Assembly (NCBI GenBank): GCA_025267735.1
Contig: CM046303.1
Span: 47,011,253-47,075,252 of the forward strand
DNA from: Mactra quadrangularis
Lineage: Eukaryota; Mollusca; Bivalvia; Venerida; Mactridae
Reading direction: 5' to 3'
DNA: 64,000 bases
Numbering within the stretch: position 1 is the first letter of the stretch; every line of letters begins with the position of its first letter. The notes beneath the pieces are model-generated. The model did no database searches, had not been told where the DNA came from, and worked only from the letters and a program-made list of their open reading frames with translations. This document shows positions 33,801 through 42,479 of this stretch, one piece after another. The position numbers and the translations under genes are program-made.

Positions 33801-36698
33801 CAATGCCAAGGCCAATGCCGACGCAAAAATGATAGCAATAGCTCTCATTTTCTACGAAAAGTCGAACTAAAAATGTAGTTGACTAGCCTGAATCAATTTT
33901 CACAAGTCATCAGGCTAGTTGGTTAAGGCAATGACGGAAAGATTATCAAAGTTGATTCTGAGGACTCCTTACCCTGATAGCTAAGAACAAAAGATTTCAC
34001 AGCATATGCTAGTCAATGATTCAACTCGTAAGGCTTTTGATTCATTAGTTATTTAAACATTCTGTGACTAAGTTTTCTTTATCATGACTGATTTACACCT
34101 CTATAAAGGCAGGATGCCGACTTCCACATCAATTTAAACAAAACACTTTAATTTATAAAATTCCTTTTATCAACTCAATTTAATCTAAAAAATCATTCCG
34201 ACTTCACTCATTTTTCTAAGATGTCTAATCTAGACTGTTTGTAACACCGAGTTATTACATGAAAGGAATTTAACAAACTCCACAGCAAATTAATTACCTG
34301 ACAGTTTCTGGACCTGGATCTTTGAGCTCATTGATATCCTTCACAGTTTTTGTCTTCAATATCTCCATGGCAATATTATAGACCTCATGTTTTAATTCTT
34401 TCTTATTCACGCCAACTGCTCTAGCAAGAAATATATTATTTATTCGTAAGCTCCCACTGAATATTAATCTGGAACAGAAAGTTACAACTTTTATCAACAT
34501 GACTTAAAAAATATTCTTTTCAATCAATGATTTTATCTTTTAAAAGAATATTACATTCAATGGCCACAGCCCTTCACATCCATTCTGCTGTATGGTAAGT
34601 CTGTGTTTTTTTTACTGTTGCCGTTCCTGACTAGATCTACTTTTCCTTAGATAAATCAACATACATGAACTTTTCCTATTTCATGGACAGGTTTGATCTA
34701 TTACTGCCAGGAATTAAACCAGGATTGCTAAATTTGAAGCAAAGCAATTTAAAAGCTGTATCAAAAGCAAACATATTTCTTTTAATACGTTTATTCAACA
34801 AAAATTTGTCACCAGTGTAAGCTAATTTTTTAACACTTGTGTCAACAAAACAAGATCTGTGATGATCATGTGGTATGCAGATGATGTTGATTACTTGATG
34901 TCATTTGAAAGAGCATGATCTCAGCTTTACATGCATGTTTGAATATGTGAAATAGAGTAATTTATAATGGAAAAACAGGCCACCAATTGTACTTGGGTAA
35001 AAACACAACCATTAAAAAATAAATAACCTAATTTGTTTTTATAATGACATTGACATAGAAATGTACCATTCAACTATACTTTGAATGCCAAGACATTAAA
35101 CAACATGCCATCCTCTATACTTTGAATGCAAAGTCATTAAACAACATGCCATCCTCTATACTTTGAATGCAAAGTCATTAAACAACATGCCATCCTCTAT
35201 ACTTTGAATGCAGTCATTAAACATCATGCCATCCTCTATACCTTGAATGCAAAGCCATTAAGCAAAATACATGTAAGTATCTACCTGGCATCTTTCGACA
35301 GTAACAGTGATATAAAACATCAAGTAGAAATAAAACAAGCTGTACCTATTCTGAACTCGAGGGAACTCATCACTAGTGTAGTCAGTCTTCAATCCTAAAC
35401 CAAGTGTCACACATGCATTCTCTATAGATTGGATAGCATTTGCTCTCATAATATCACCTCGTAAAAAAGTGCTCAATTTCTCAAACTGCAAGAAAAAAAT
35501 GTTCATACAATATGATTATAATTCAGACAAAATCGTAACAACTTTTATAAAAACTGGCAGAAGACATGGTCAAACATTAGAGTGTAAATCACTGCAATCC
35601 CCATATTTTTCTTTTTCTTTAAGTCATATGGAATTTCGGAACATCGGAATTACATGTATTTTAAAAAAATTTAACCAACAACTTTGTTATTTTGATTGAG
35701 GACTCTAAAACCTACGCGCACACGGACGCTTAACAAAGTTCCGATATGGCATGGCCTAATTCTGGGCTTCAGTCTCCTGGGTCAAAGCAATGACTGGATC
35801 AAGGAGGGTACATCATGATTCACTTTTCCATAGCTAAAACATTAAAATAAGTTGATTTCAGTCAATACAAATAATATCTAGATGTAGAGCGAACACTGCA
35901 TTCATTGGTTGATAAATCTGAATGATAAAAAACATGTAATATTCATACCTTTTGAACTAATGGCATAGTTGTACTTTCTGGTTTCAAAAAGTTAACCCTA
36001 GCTTTGAACCCTTCTCCACCACGAGCTCTGCCTCCTGAGCCACCACGCCCTCCACCACCACCACCACGCCCTCCACCACCACTTCCACGGGCTCCACTTC
36101 CACCACCAAAGCCACGCCCACCACCACCACCACCTCGACCGGAATTTTGTGCTCCACCAAATTTTTTGGTGCCACCTCCTCTACTTGAAAACATGCTACC
36201 TCCTCCACCTCTGCCTCCCATCCCTCCCCTTCCCCCACTATAACTGACCTGCATATTTAACAATGATGCAGGTGAGTCACTTAAAAACTGACCATCAGCT
36301 TGCTCTGTCTTACCACCGTATCCGGACCCTCCACCCGAACCAAAACTTTGACCACCAAAGCCTCCCCCAGAACTTCCACCACCAAATTTGCCACCCCTAC
36401 CACCTTTAACCCCATGGCCACCTCCAGCCCCTCCTCTTTTATTTCCAGCACCACCAGATCCAAGTTGATCCCAAGATGTGATCTCAGATAGTTGAGTCCA
36501 ATCAACATCACCAGAAGCTTGACCCGTAGAGCCACCATAATCTCCATATTCAGTCTTCATCCTTTTTGTATCAAAGTTTTGTTCTTCATATGGCCGTTTT
36601 TGTTGTTCAAAATCAGTATAGTAATTATCTTGATAGACTTGGCCATTCCCTTCCTCAACATATTCTCCAGACTGATTGAAAAATTGGTCCCAACTCAT
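18356..36698 (-). CDS. NKRF-like RGG / multi-dsRBD-like / R3H-like protein, 11 exons, 944 aa
   Basis: Joined exons (5' to 3'): 36698-35949, 35485-35346, 34468-34298, 31546-31381, 30306-30165, 29063-28864, 25954-25717, 24850-24725, 24104-23816, 23262-23139 and 18844-18356. All are GT-AG with consistent phases, one 2835-nt frame. Residues 1-250: start MSWDQFF, then a Gly-rich region with RGG/GRGG runs. Four modules follow with dsRNA-binding-fold features (a strand pair, then NKK or KNK before an Ala-rich helix), near residues 275-350, 425-490, 570-640 and 690-782. The C-terminus (815-890; VQKRIVEFF, EELIIGPGLEALE, LQKYA) is collinear with the R3H end of NF-kappa-B-repressing factor. In that family these proteins bind nucleic acid in nucleoplasm/nucleolus (rRNA processing, XRN2 control, transcription repression). 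I see no G-patch and no XRN2-binding domain, and the R3H Arg and His are absent. Closest named relative: NKRF; orthology not proven. Confidence 0.72.
19273..19790. mobile_element. Element with GGGTTCATACAGA inverted ends
   Basis: AGGGTTCATACAGAATTTTA at left and AAGGTCTGTATGAACCTTGG at right form inverted ends. Interior carries repeated CAAGCACTCTTCAAGGACTA / AAGCATTTTCAAGGT motifs also near both ends. hAT-like by the CAGGG start. Confidence 0.6.
20081..20452. repeat. 31-bp tandem repeat (about 12 units)
   Basis: Unit contains ATACATTGTGTAAATGAG and TAAACTTATGT. The only variation is A/T at one position and the first unit. Borders the long GTCGAGC-family copy on its right. Confidence 0.95.
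20505..22012. mobile_element. GTCGAGC-family element, long copy 1 (~1.5 kb)
   Basis: Left AGAGCAGTCCAAGGACAGCA followed by GCTCGACTTTTCG; right CGAAAAGTCGAGC. The inner ends are thus a 13-bp inverted repeat. The interior is made of about eight degenerate ~150-bp units built around AAGGGGCATAACTCC and ACGTCCCTTTATAGT. No transposase ORF. Intron of the NKRF-like gene. Confidence 0.7.
22293..22439. mobile_element. TTGTCCGTTTTTTCTC MITE, internally deleted copy 2
   Basis: Same ends (TTGTTCGTTTTTTCTCACCT / AGTTGAGAAAAAACGAACAA) but only about 147 bp. The middle is replaced or deleted. Intron of the NKRF-like gene. Confidence 0.7.
22695..23099. mobile_element. hAT-like non-autonomous element with 8-bp target duplication
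   Basis: Inverted ends AGGGCTC (22695) and GAGCCCTG (23099), flanked by AATAAGCC on both sides (22687-22694 and 23100-23107). Interior has repeated ACTCGCA / TGCGAGT motifs. Direct repeat size and CAGGG-like end fit hAT. Inserted 30 bp downstream of the exon 10 donor. Confidence 0.75.
23139..23262 (-). CDS. NKRF-like exon 10
   Basis: Acceptor TTTATTTCCAG, donor GATG/GTATAT, phase 0. Encodes CQLFLKNKKVSEHFGYGKNK and TRDFAASDILFHLYE, the clearest dsRBD-like half (strand, GYGKNKT turn, Ala helix). A hAT-like element begins about 30 bp past the donor. Confidence 0.87.
23816..24104 (-). CDS. NKRF-like exon 9
   Basis: Acceptor CTTTATTTCAG, donor TTGG/GTATGA, phase 2. Encodes a spacer, then ISDLVIVETKAWQLNRKVN and AFAILQKTAAMNGMLLQWIF, resembling the DLVVYENS...FNRM segment that starts the last dsRBD-like module of NKRF. 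Confidence 0.87.
24725..24850 (-). CDS. NKRF-like exon 8
   Basis: Acceptor TTACACAG, donor AGTG/GTAAAA. Completes module 3 with GIGNSKESCTNDAYSMAYDV. The usual KK of the turn is SK here. Confidence 0.83.
25130..25345 (-). mobile_element. CTCTACCTGGC-family element, minus copy
   Basis: On the minus strand it shows AGCCGGAAAAAAATCAACG-type sequence, then the unit with TTTATTGTGAGATCTTTATG and CACATGGTATG reading from the plus side, ending near AAAGCCAGGTAAA. One unit only; intron of the NKRF-like gene. Confidence 0.5.
25717..25954 (-). CDS. NKRF-like exon 7
   Basis: Acceptor TTTTTAATAG, donor GTTG/GTAAGT, phase 1. Encodes GMPPAVVKPSLRDASVTDRF and, at the end, SCDFFVENYLIAVG, the first half of module 3. 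Confidence 0.88.
26829..28131. mobile_element. CAGGGTTCCCAC element, ~1.3 kb
   Basis: CAGGGTTCCCACAAAAATGA at left and TCCCTGACCGTGGGAACCCT(G) at right. Subterminal TTCCCTGACTTTTCCCTGA motifs recur in the same orientation at both ends. TTATA flanks both sides. The interior frames (for example 102 codons at 26983-27291, minus) have no domain I recognise. Intron of the NKRF-like gene. Confidence 0.65.
28590..28856 (-). mobile_element. SINE (family 2)
   Basis: On the minus strand a tRNA-like head (AGCCACCCTGCTAGCTCTGA) leads to AAGCTCCACGAAAGTATG-type body sequence and the motif AGTGACTGACAACTG. Same family as 36880-37195, 45875-46235 and 54672-54905. It ends close to the donor of the NKRF-like exon 6. 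Confidence 0.65.
28864..29063 (-). CDS. NKRF-like exon 6
   Basis: Acceptor TATACTTTCAG, donor GGG/GTAAGT, phase 0. Completes module 2 (EDTCIARATNSNKKTCKTET, then AAWDALTT) and ends in an acidic stretch (SKDEEIANEDEEHEKNE). Confidence 0.85.
29143..29413 (-). mobile_element. CCCCGCTTCGAAGAAG element, minus copy
   Basis: Reverse-complement copy of the 5511 element, complete from CTGTGAGCTAATGCTCACTA to CTTCTTCGAAGCGGGGG. The (TCCG)n tract reads GGACGGACGGACGG. Confidence 0.8.
29513..29851. mobile_element. MITE with CAGTCCCATAAA inverted ends, copy 2
   Basis: Same inverted ends and interior as 148-484, in the same orientation, inside an intron of the NKRF-like gene. Confidence 0.65.
30165..30306 (-). 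CDS. NKRF-like exon 5
   Basis: Acceptor TACTCCCTAG, donor TTAG/GTAGGT, phase 1. Encodes MPDNSIAKLEQSMIASKCG and SEIPMFIGEFIL, the first half of module 2. This exon has no long open frame of its own and was found by phase continuity. Confidence 0.82.
31381..31546 (-). CDS. NKRF-like exon 4 (linker helix region)
   Basis: Acceptor TTATTATAG, donor GAAG/GTAATC, phase 0. Encodes LCIERILKENRPKFQEGIGV and IQGSLNAVLQLQIGLGKLL. No motif recognised; predicted helical. Confidence 0.82.
31785..32405. mobile_element. GATTATCGATT-type repeat
   Basis: Left CTAGGGTTTCATAATCAG then ATTATAATTGATCATCGG; right GATTATCGATTATAATTGAT then CATCGTTTAATCCCTAG. Imperfect inverted ends CTAGGG. No ORF. Confidence 0.5.
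32535..33870. mobile_element. GTCGAGC-family element, long copy 2 (~1.3 kb)
   Basis: Same orientation and same order of internal units as 20505-22012, missing roughly one unit. Left AGAGCAGTTCAAGGAAAGGG, right TACGAAAAGTCGAACTAAAA. Both long copies are in introns of the same gene. Confidence 0.7.
34298..34468 (-). CDS. NKRF-like exon 3
   Basis: Acceptor TCTGTTCCAG, donor TCAG/GTAATT. Encodes LIFSGSLRINNIFLARAVGV then NKKELKHEVYNIAMEIL, strand-strand-helix of module 1 with the NKK turn. NKRF has a comparable block at this place. Confidence 0.88.
35060..35275. repeat. ~42-bp tandem repeat (about 4-5 units)
   Basis: Units with CTATACTTTGAATGCAAAGT and ACAACATGCCATCC, just downstream of exon 2 of the NKRF-like gene. 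Confidence 0.9.
35346..35485 (-). CDS. NKRF-like exon 2
   Basis: Acceptor TTTCTTGCAG, donor ATAG/GTACAG, phase 2. Encodes FEKLSTFLRGDIMRANAIQS and TSDEFPRVQN, the first half of module 1. Confidence 0.85.
35949..36698 (-). CDS. NKRF-like exon 1 (Gly/Arg-rich, start codon)
   Basis: ATG at 36698 (MSWDQFFNQSG). An in-frame ATG lies 24 nt upstream, but it is preceded by a possible acceptor (TTATAACAG) and the MSWDQ start fits better. Residues 1-90 are acidic/aromatic; 93-250 hold repeated GGG, RGG and GRGG runs, ending VNFLKPESTTMPLVQK. Donor AAAG/GTATGA, phase 0. The Gly/Pro-rich open frames on the other strand are shadows of this composition. Confidence 0.9.
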
Positions 36699-36879
36699 TG
36701 TGACTTTTTCTGTTATAAGCAAGTATTCATACCAGGAAATAATATCAAGTTTTACTCATATCAACATTTATAACAATACTTTAACAGAGTGAACATTCAG
36801 GTTTTCTGATTTTAATTAGTAAAAATCTTATGCCAATATTATTTTTTCATGTTACATTATTCATTGTTTGTTTGTTTGT

Positions 36880-37195
36880 TTTTGTTGGGTAAAACGCCAT
36901 AGCAACACATTGTATCTAAGTATATAGGTCATTTAATGGCAGTCAGTCAACCTACTCGCTCTTCCTGGAAAGGCTAAATCTCAGGATTTAGCTGTTAACC
37001 AACTACTAAGAGCATACTTTTGTCAGTGACTGACAACTGCCTTACATAATTAAGAATCATTGGTAGGAGGGAGAATGGCCATAGAAATAATTTCATGACC
37101 AAGCTCCACGAAAGTATGGCCCACCCGGTAATCAAGCTCACGACCCCTTGATCAGTAGACTTGCGCACTACCAAGTGATCTAGCTGGGTGGCTCA
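36880..37195 (-). mobile_element. SINE (family 2)
   Basis: The minus-strand head is GAGCCACCCAGCTAGATCAC, with box B-like GAGCTTGATTACC. The body contains ATGGCCATTCTCCC on the coding side and ends with GTTGCTATGGCG and a T/A-rich tail. It sits just upstream of the NKRF-like start codon, in its putative 5' flank. Confidence 0.7.
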
Positions 37196-37423
37196 TTATT
37201 CTTTAACACATAACAAGGTTAAACATGAAATAAAAGCAACCGACTTGCCTACCCAACTTTCTAAGACACATTTCTTTTACTAGTGCTCATCCTTCCACAA
37301 GAGGTCTACAACTTTTCTCTATCGTGGAAGAATCAAAATGTTTTGCCAATAAGTTTCTTATTTGAAAGATCTGACAGTAACAAAGCTAAAATTATGATTA
37401 TTTACAGAAAGTTTGATCCAATT

Positions 37424-37671
37424 ATTGGTTGTTTTTTCTCAACTGTCAAAACATGAATAATTTCACAGTAAATGCGTTTGTTAAAATTATTGTCGTAATA
37501 CACACATGAGTTTCTAAAAGTGTGTATTATGATTGAATAAAGCTTCTTATGTCGTATGATATGTTTTAGTCAAGATATTTTTAATAAAAATTAGGCAACC
37601 AGTACAAAAACAATGCATTCAGTCACCGTGAAATTATTCAAGCTTTGACAGTTGAGAAAAAACGGACAATA
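37424..37671. mobile_element. TTGTCCGTTTTTTCTC MITE, copy 3
   Basis: Full-length about 248 bp, ends ATTGGTTGTTTTTTCTCAAC / GTTGAGAAAAAACGGACAAT. Interior TCGTAATACACACATGAGTT is shared with copies 1 and 4. Confidence 0.75.
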
Positions 37672-37764
37672 ACTCATAGTTTCATTATGTCAAGTCTATC
37701 AGGAGTAAGCTTTCCTGCATATGATTAAATTAATTAATAGCAATGTGCATCAGTTAATGAAATG

Positions 37765-37990
37765 ACAGTGGTCTAGTGGAAGAAGCACGCTAAGGGATCA
37801 ACATCAAGAGGACCTGGGTTCAATCGCCACTAGGGGCACAGCTTATTTCCTTGAGCAAGAAATCTATCTACAGTTGTTTTACACCAACCAGGAGTAAATG
37901 GATACTGTGAAGGATCACCTGCCTGATGTTTATTTCAAAGATCAGAAGTTATCATGTAAAACTGTAAAGTTGACCGAACATGTATATGAA
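37765..37990 (+). mobile_element. SINE (family 3)
   Basis: Head CAGTGGTCTAGTGGAAGAAG and box B GGGTTCAATCGCC. The body with CTTGAGCAAGAAATC and GAAGGATCACCTGCCTG matches the copy at 14786-14998. Confidence 0.6.
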
Positions 37991-39590
37991 AGCAGACTTT
38001 AAACTGGATATTAACTTTTTAACTTTAATTCACCATATCTAGACTTAAAATACAATAAAATAAAACATATTGCCATTACTAAGAAACTTTCAAAACAATG
38101 GAAATATGTTTAATTTTGAAATAACAAAGAAGAATCTATAATATTGGAAGAAGTATGTAGCAACCAGTTCCATACATGCATATCTAGCTGAAATGCAGGT
38201 TTGGAACTTCTGTTAGTTTTAAGCCATGACTTTATCAGTGGAGAACCTTTTAAAATCGAATTAAACATTTCACCAGTTCTAAGTCTAAAAAAGATTAAGT
38301 ACCTCAGATTTTAGCCATTCTCTCACAACATTTTGCAAGAGAATTTCAAATTCATATATAAGTTAAGCTACATAACTGCATAAATTTATATTGTATCCAT
38401 TTTAATAATATAAACAGATGCTTCTTCCAAATTATTTGACAATGATTCACAAATACCTGCAAAGATAAGACTGGGATTTCACAGTCTTTTCTTTTCAATG
38501 TTTGAATAAGTAGCTTGAAATGTCTTGTTCCTCACAAGTTGTTCGCTCCAATGTAAACCCTAAAATTGTAAAGACAATAAAATCAGTCACAATTTTATCG
38601 GATAAACTGCTAATGTGAGAGCATGCAGCAGGACCTTGTCTGAATGATATGATAATCAAAGACTTGATTTTATATTTCAACTTCAATATCTTCACAAATC
38701 ATCTGGCAAATGGGAACATCCATGATGCAACAAGCTTTGCTTTTACAAAAAAGCAAAAAAAGTACACATCATGATTCATTGAATGCCAATTTAGCTAAAT
38801 GCAATTAAGTAAATTGTAGCACTTGTTGCAATAATTTTTTGCACAAAGATCACCACTAAATGAAACATTGTAAAAAGTTGACATGATTTTACTCTAGTAA
38901 ACAATGCCAAATTCTATTCTATACTGTTGTTGAAGATTACAACATGTTGTGTAATTTTCAAGTAAAGCACATTTTTTTACAATTAAGTAACAATTCAAGT
39001 TACCAAAATACTGACTTTATTACTTTTTAATATTAATTATTTAAACAGACATCAAAACCAATATGTCACCCAACAAGTCAAAATATCCTGGTATGCACTT
39101 CAAAATGTTCAAATAAATTATTTAATATCATTGTTTTTTAAATGTCTAATTTGCTGTGTAAAACAGGCATCAGCACTTCAACATTTTTAATGTGATGTAA
39201 ATGATATATTCTTCTTTAATTCTCATTAGCTGACACCATGTTGTTCTATTACCAGGACTGTTGTGCTGGAAACAAAATACAATTTCAACAATTCAAAAGC
39301 AGACATAAAAACTAGGCTCATAAAATGCACCAGTCTTTCATAACTCACAACCCCCACCCAAAGACAGGACTATGAGGAAAAGACATGGTTTAACTACCAG
39401 CCTTCTTCAGACAGCCGAGTTACTGCAGGGGTATTTTCAACTATGTCCAAGTATGATCGTATAAGCAGTCGTACACGATCATGAGAGACGGTATACAACC
39501 GAACATGAAGTCCACTACACGAGTGAGCTCAACCGTGTCAATATCGTACATAAAGAATGCACATGTATTGATTACAGTGCCACCTAGTCT
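37991..39590. other. Upstream flank of NKRF-like gene, nothing recognised
   Basis: AT-rich, with no exon, SINE or obvious inverted-end element. The promoter of the NKRF-like gene should lie in 36700-40500, but I cannot place a start site. Confidence 0.4.
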
Positions 39591-39594
39591 GATT

Positions 39595-39990
39595 CCCAGC
39601 TTCTATTTCGTATACAAAGGGGCAGATAATCCAAACTAAGCAATGTTTTTTTCCATAAATTTGGGAATATGACCCATATCCCTAGAATTGGGAATTTTAT
39701 CGGCATTTTGGTTTAAATTGGGATAACATGTCATGCAAATTTAATAACAAAAGCAGATTTAACAAAGTTTTTAGTTTCATTCTTAATTAATTAGTTAATT
39801 AAAAGAAAGATTACTGGGATGTATAATTTAAGCTGAAACATACTTACAGCTGTCTTTTTTCAAAAAAACCCATTTTTTCAAGTTTTATTGGGAATTTTGG
39901 ATTGAAATTTGTGAAAAAAAGATATGATTTTAAATTGGGAATATAGCCCATAAACGGGTATAAAATTGACCAAAAATAAACACTGCTAAG
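39595..39990. repeat. TTGGGAAT repeat
   Basis: Repeated TTGGGAATATGACCCATATC / TTGGGAATATAGCCCATAAA blocks and an AAATAAACACTG end. Left (AGCAATGTTTTTTTCC) and right ends are partly inverted. No ORF of note. Confidence 0.35.
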
Positions 39991-40599
39991 TGCCATCCGC
40001 GACTTTAGGAGTATTTCCAAAATGGTCGCCAAATAGGTCAAAGTTGTTTCAAGTTGTAACTCGGTCAATTTTGAATCTTTCCGAAAAATTATTGGAGCAT
40101 CATGTCAGCAAATGGATTAAATTTGTCAGTAAATACAAAATTTGGGTCATCTAACATTTGTTAATCTCTTTTAATGGTTTGTTGCTTACCCTCGCGACTA
40201 ACGGGCCCTCAAGGATATATTAGTGACCGAGCATAAATAACGTCACTCTAAGCGAAGAAAGTTGTGCGAATCGAGGGTTGCACTTTACCAACTAAATTTT
40301 AGTTGGTTTAGTCTAAAATATTGATTAACATCAACAATCAAATGAACACACAAGTTATCGATTTATTAAAGTAATCAATGTATAACAATAAGACATCTAA
40401 ATACCTAATTAAGCGTCGTATTTGTAAATATTTTTAGGAAAAGCAAACCCTCAATATCCGGGCACTTCGCCGGTCGGTGGTCGTTTATTTAACACGTTGT
40501 GATTATTTTGATAGCGAATAGACTAAAACCTATTTTATACGGTACAATTCACGCTCCGAAACGAAGAATTTTAGAAATGGCATAACAAGAAAATGGAAC

Positions 40600-40770
40600 C
40601 AGTTTATTCTGTGGCGCCGAATTGCGGCGTTCATATAGAAATAGAGTAAAAAAGTGCGGCGCTCATATAGATAAAGAACAAAACTTTGCAGCGCCCATAT
40701 AGAAATAGTGTAGAATGTGCGGCGCTCATGATAGACATAGAACAAATTTTGCGGCGCTCAAATAGATAAA
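40600..40770. repeat. Degenerate GCGGCGCTCATATAG tandem repeat, cluster 1
   Basis: About five units of roughly 35 bp: GCGGCG(C/T)TCATATAGA followed by an A-rich AAATAGAGTAAAAA-like stretch. Confidence 0.75.
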
Positions 40771-41259
40771 GAGTAAATTAGATATTTTAAAAATATGCTT
40801 ATTTTTTTTTTTAAATAGTTCTACATAATTTGTAGTGATTTTACCATATTTTTAATATGAAATGTGAATTATGGTAGGAAGTTTTATATTTAATTTCCAT
40901 GTAAGTTTGTACATGTATATGAGAAAAAGATTATTACGTTAGATTTTAAGAATTAAGAAGCTATCAATCTCCGTAAACAGAGATCCTGTGGAGCGTTGTC
41001 GTACTATTTAATTGTTTTTAAAGACTTTGTTATTCAAAGTGTTATAAATAATATTGTTGCATCTAAGGAGCTCATACTGAAAAAATGTTGATTTTTTAGA
41101 TATTAAGTAAATAATACGTATTATGAACGTTGAATTTGTATTTGATTTAAAAAGTATGTTTAGAATAAATATTCGACTTTGAATCGCTCATATAAAAATA
41201 GGTGAGTACCTGGTAATGGAAAGATGTATTTAAGTTGGAAATTGCACATGAAGTATTCT

Positions 41260-41510
41260 GCAGCGCTCATACAGAGGTAGAGTAAAAGAAGTGGCGCTCA
41301 TAAAAAGAAATATTAGAGGAAAGTGCAGCGCTCATATACATGTAGATACAAAATGTAGATAACAAAAATTAGGAAAATGCTGCGCTCATAATATATGATA
41401 TATTTTAAGAAAGTACATCGCTCATTATGATTAAGAACAAAAAATTGCGGCGCCCAATTAGAAATAGAGTTAAAAGTGTGGCGCTCAATTAAAAATTGTG
41501 TAAACATTTT
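41260..41510. repeat. Degenerate GCGGCGCTCATATAG tandem repeat, cluster 2
   Basis: About seven units with GCAGCGCTCATATACA, TGCTGCGCTCATAATA and TGTGGCGCTCAATTAAA variants, 500 bp from cluster 1. Confidence 0.7.
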
Positions 41511-41967
41511 TTTTAATTAAAATGAAAGAATATTTACAACAGTATTATATAATAATAACTATATATACACACGTTTGGATATATAAAAATGAAATAAAAT
41601 TACAAAATTTATAATGATTTGTCTTGTGTTTGCCATTGTCCATTTGTGTAAAAATGTTTTAACGCCAACCCCTTTTATTTAACCTAATATGTTTGGTTAC
41701 GCTATTCAGTAAAAAACGGTTTACTAAAACAATGTTTAAAGGGTAGAAAATACATTTTATAAGGGCCTTAACATGAACTAAAAAAATAAATAATTATAAA
41801 CGATTTAGATAAAATTCTAAGCGTGACGTAGCCACTGTGAGGAGGTAATGAAATGAGGAGTAATATATAAGATAGTCCGAAACAGGTTTTTATGACAAAT
41901 CTTTTTATCACTTACAAGGGTTGATTAAGGTTTTATCCAAGCAAATCTGCGCCTGAATTATGTATAA

Positions 41968-42475
41968 TGAAAATGGCTTATCTGTATAGACTGTCTATAC
42001 AGATTTCAATACACTTCCTTTGGTAAAATCGGTCTATACAGATTTCAATATACTTCCCTCGTTGAAATCTGTATAGACTGTCCATACAGATTTCGGTCTA
42101 TACAGATTTCAATACACTTCCTTTAGTGAAATCGGTCTATACAGATTTCAATATACTTCCCTTGTTGAAATCTGTATAGACTGTCAATACAAATTTTGGT
42201 CTATACAGATTTCAATACAATTCCTTTGGTAAATTCGGTCTATACAGATTTCAATATACTTCCCTTGTTGAAATCTGTATAGACTGTCTATACAGATTTC
42301 GGTCTATACAGACTTCAATACACTTCCTTTAGTGAAATCGGTCTATACAGATTTCAATATACTTCCCTTGTTGAAATCTGTATAGACTGTCAATACAAAT
42401 TTTGGTCTATACAGATTTCAATACAGTTCCTTTGGTAAAATCGGTCTATACAGATTTCAATATACTTCCCTTTTT
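41968..42475. repeat. Tandem foldback array, GTCTATACAGATTTC
   Basis: Repeated units of about 120 bp, each containing GGTCTATACAGATTTCAATA and its inverse TTGAAATCTGTATAGAC separated by CTTCC(C/T)TTGT. Consecutive inverse copies can form stacked hairpins. About four units. Confidence 0.9.
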
Positions 42476-42479
42476 TGAA

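Noticed and set aside
36004..36243. Proline-rich open frame on the plus strand
   Set aside because: It is the complement of the Gly-codon runs in exon 1 of the NKRF-like gene; composition only.
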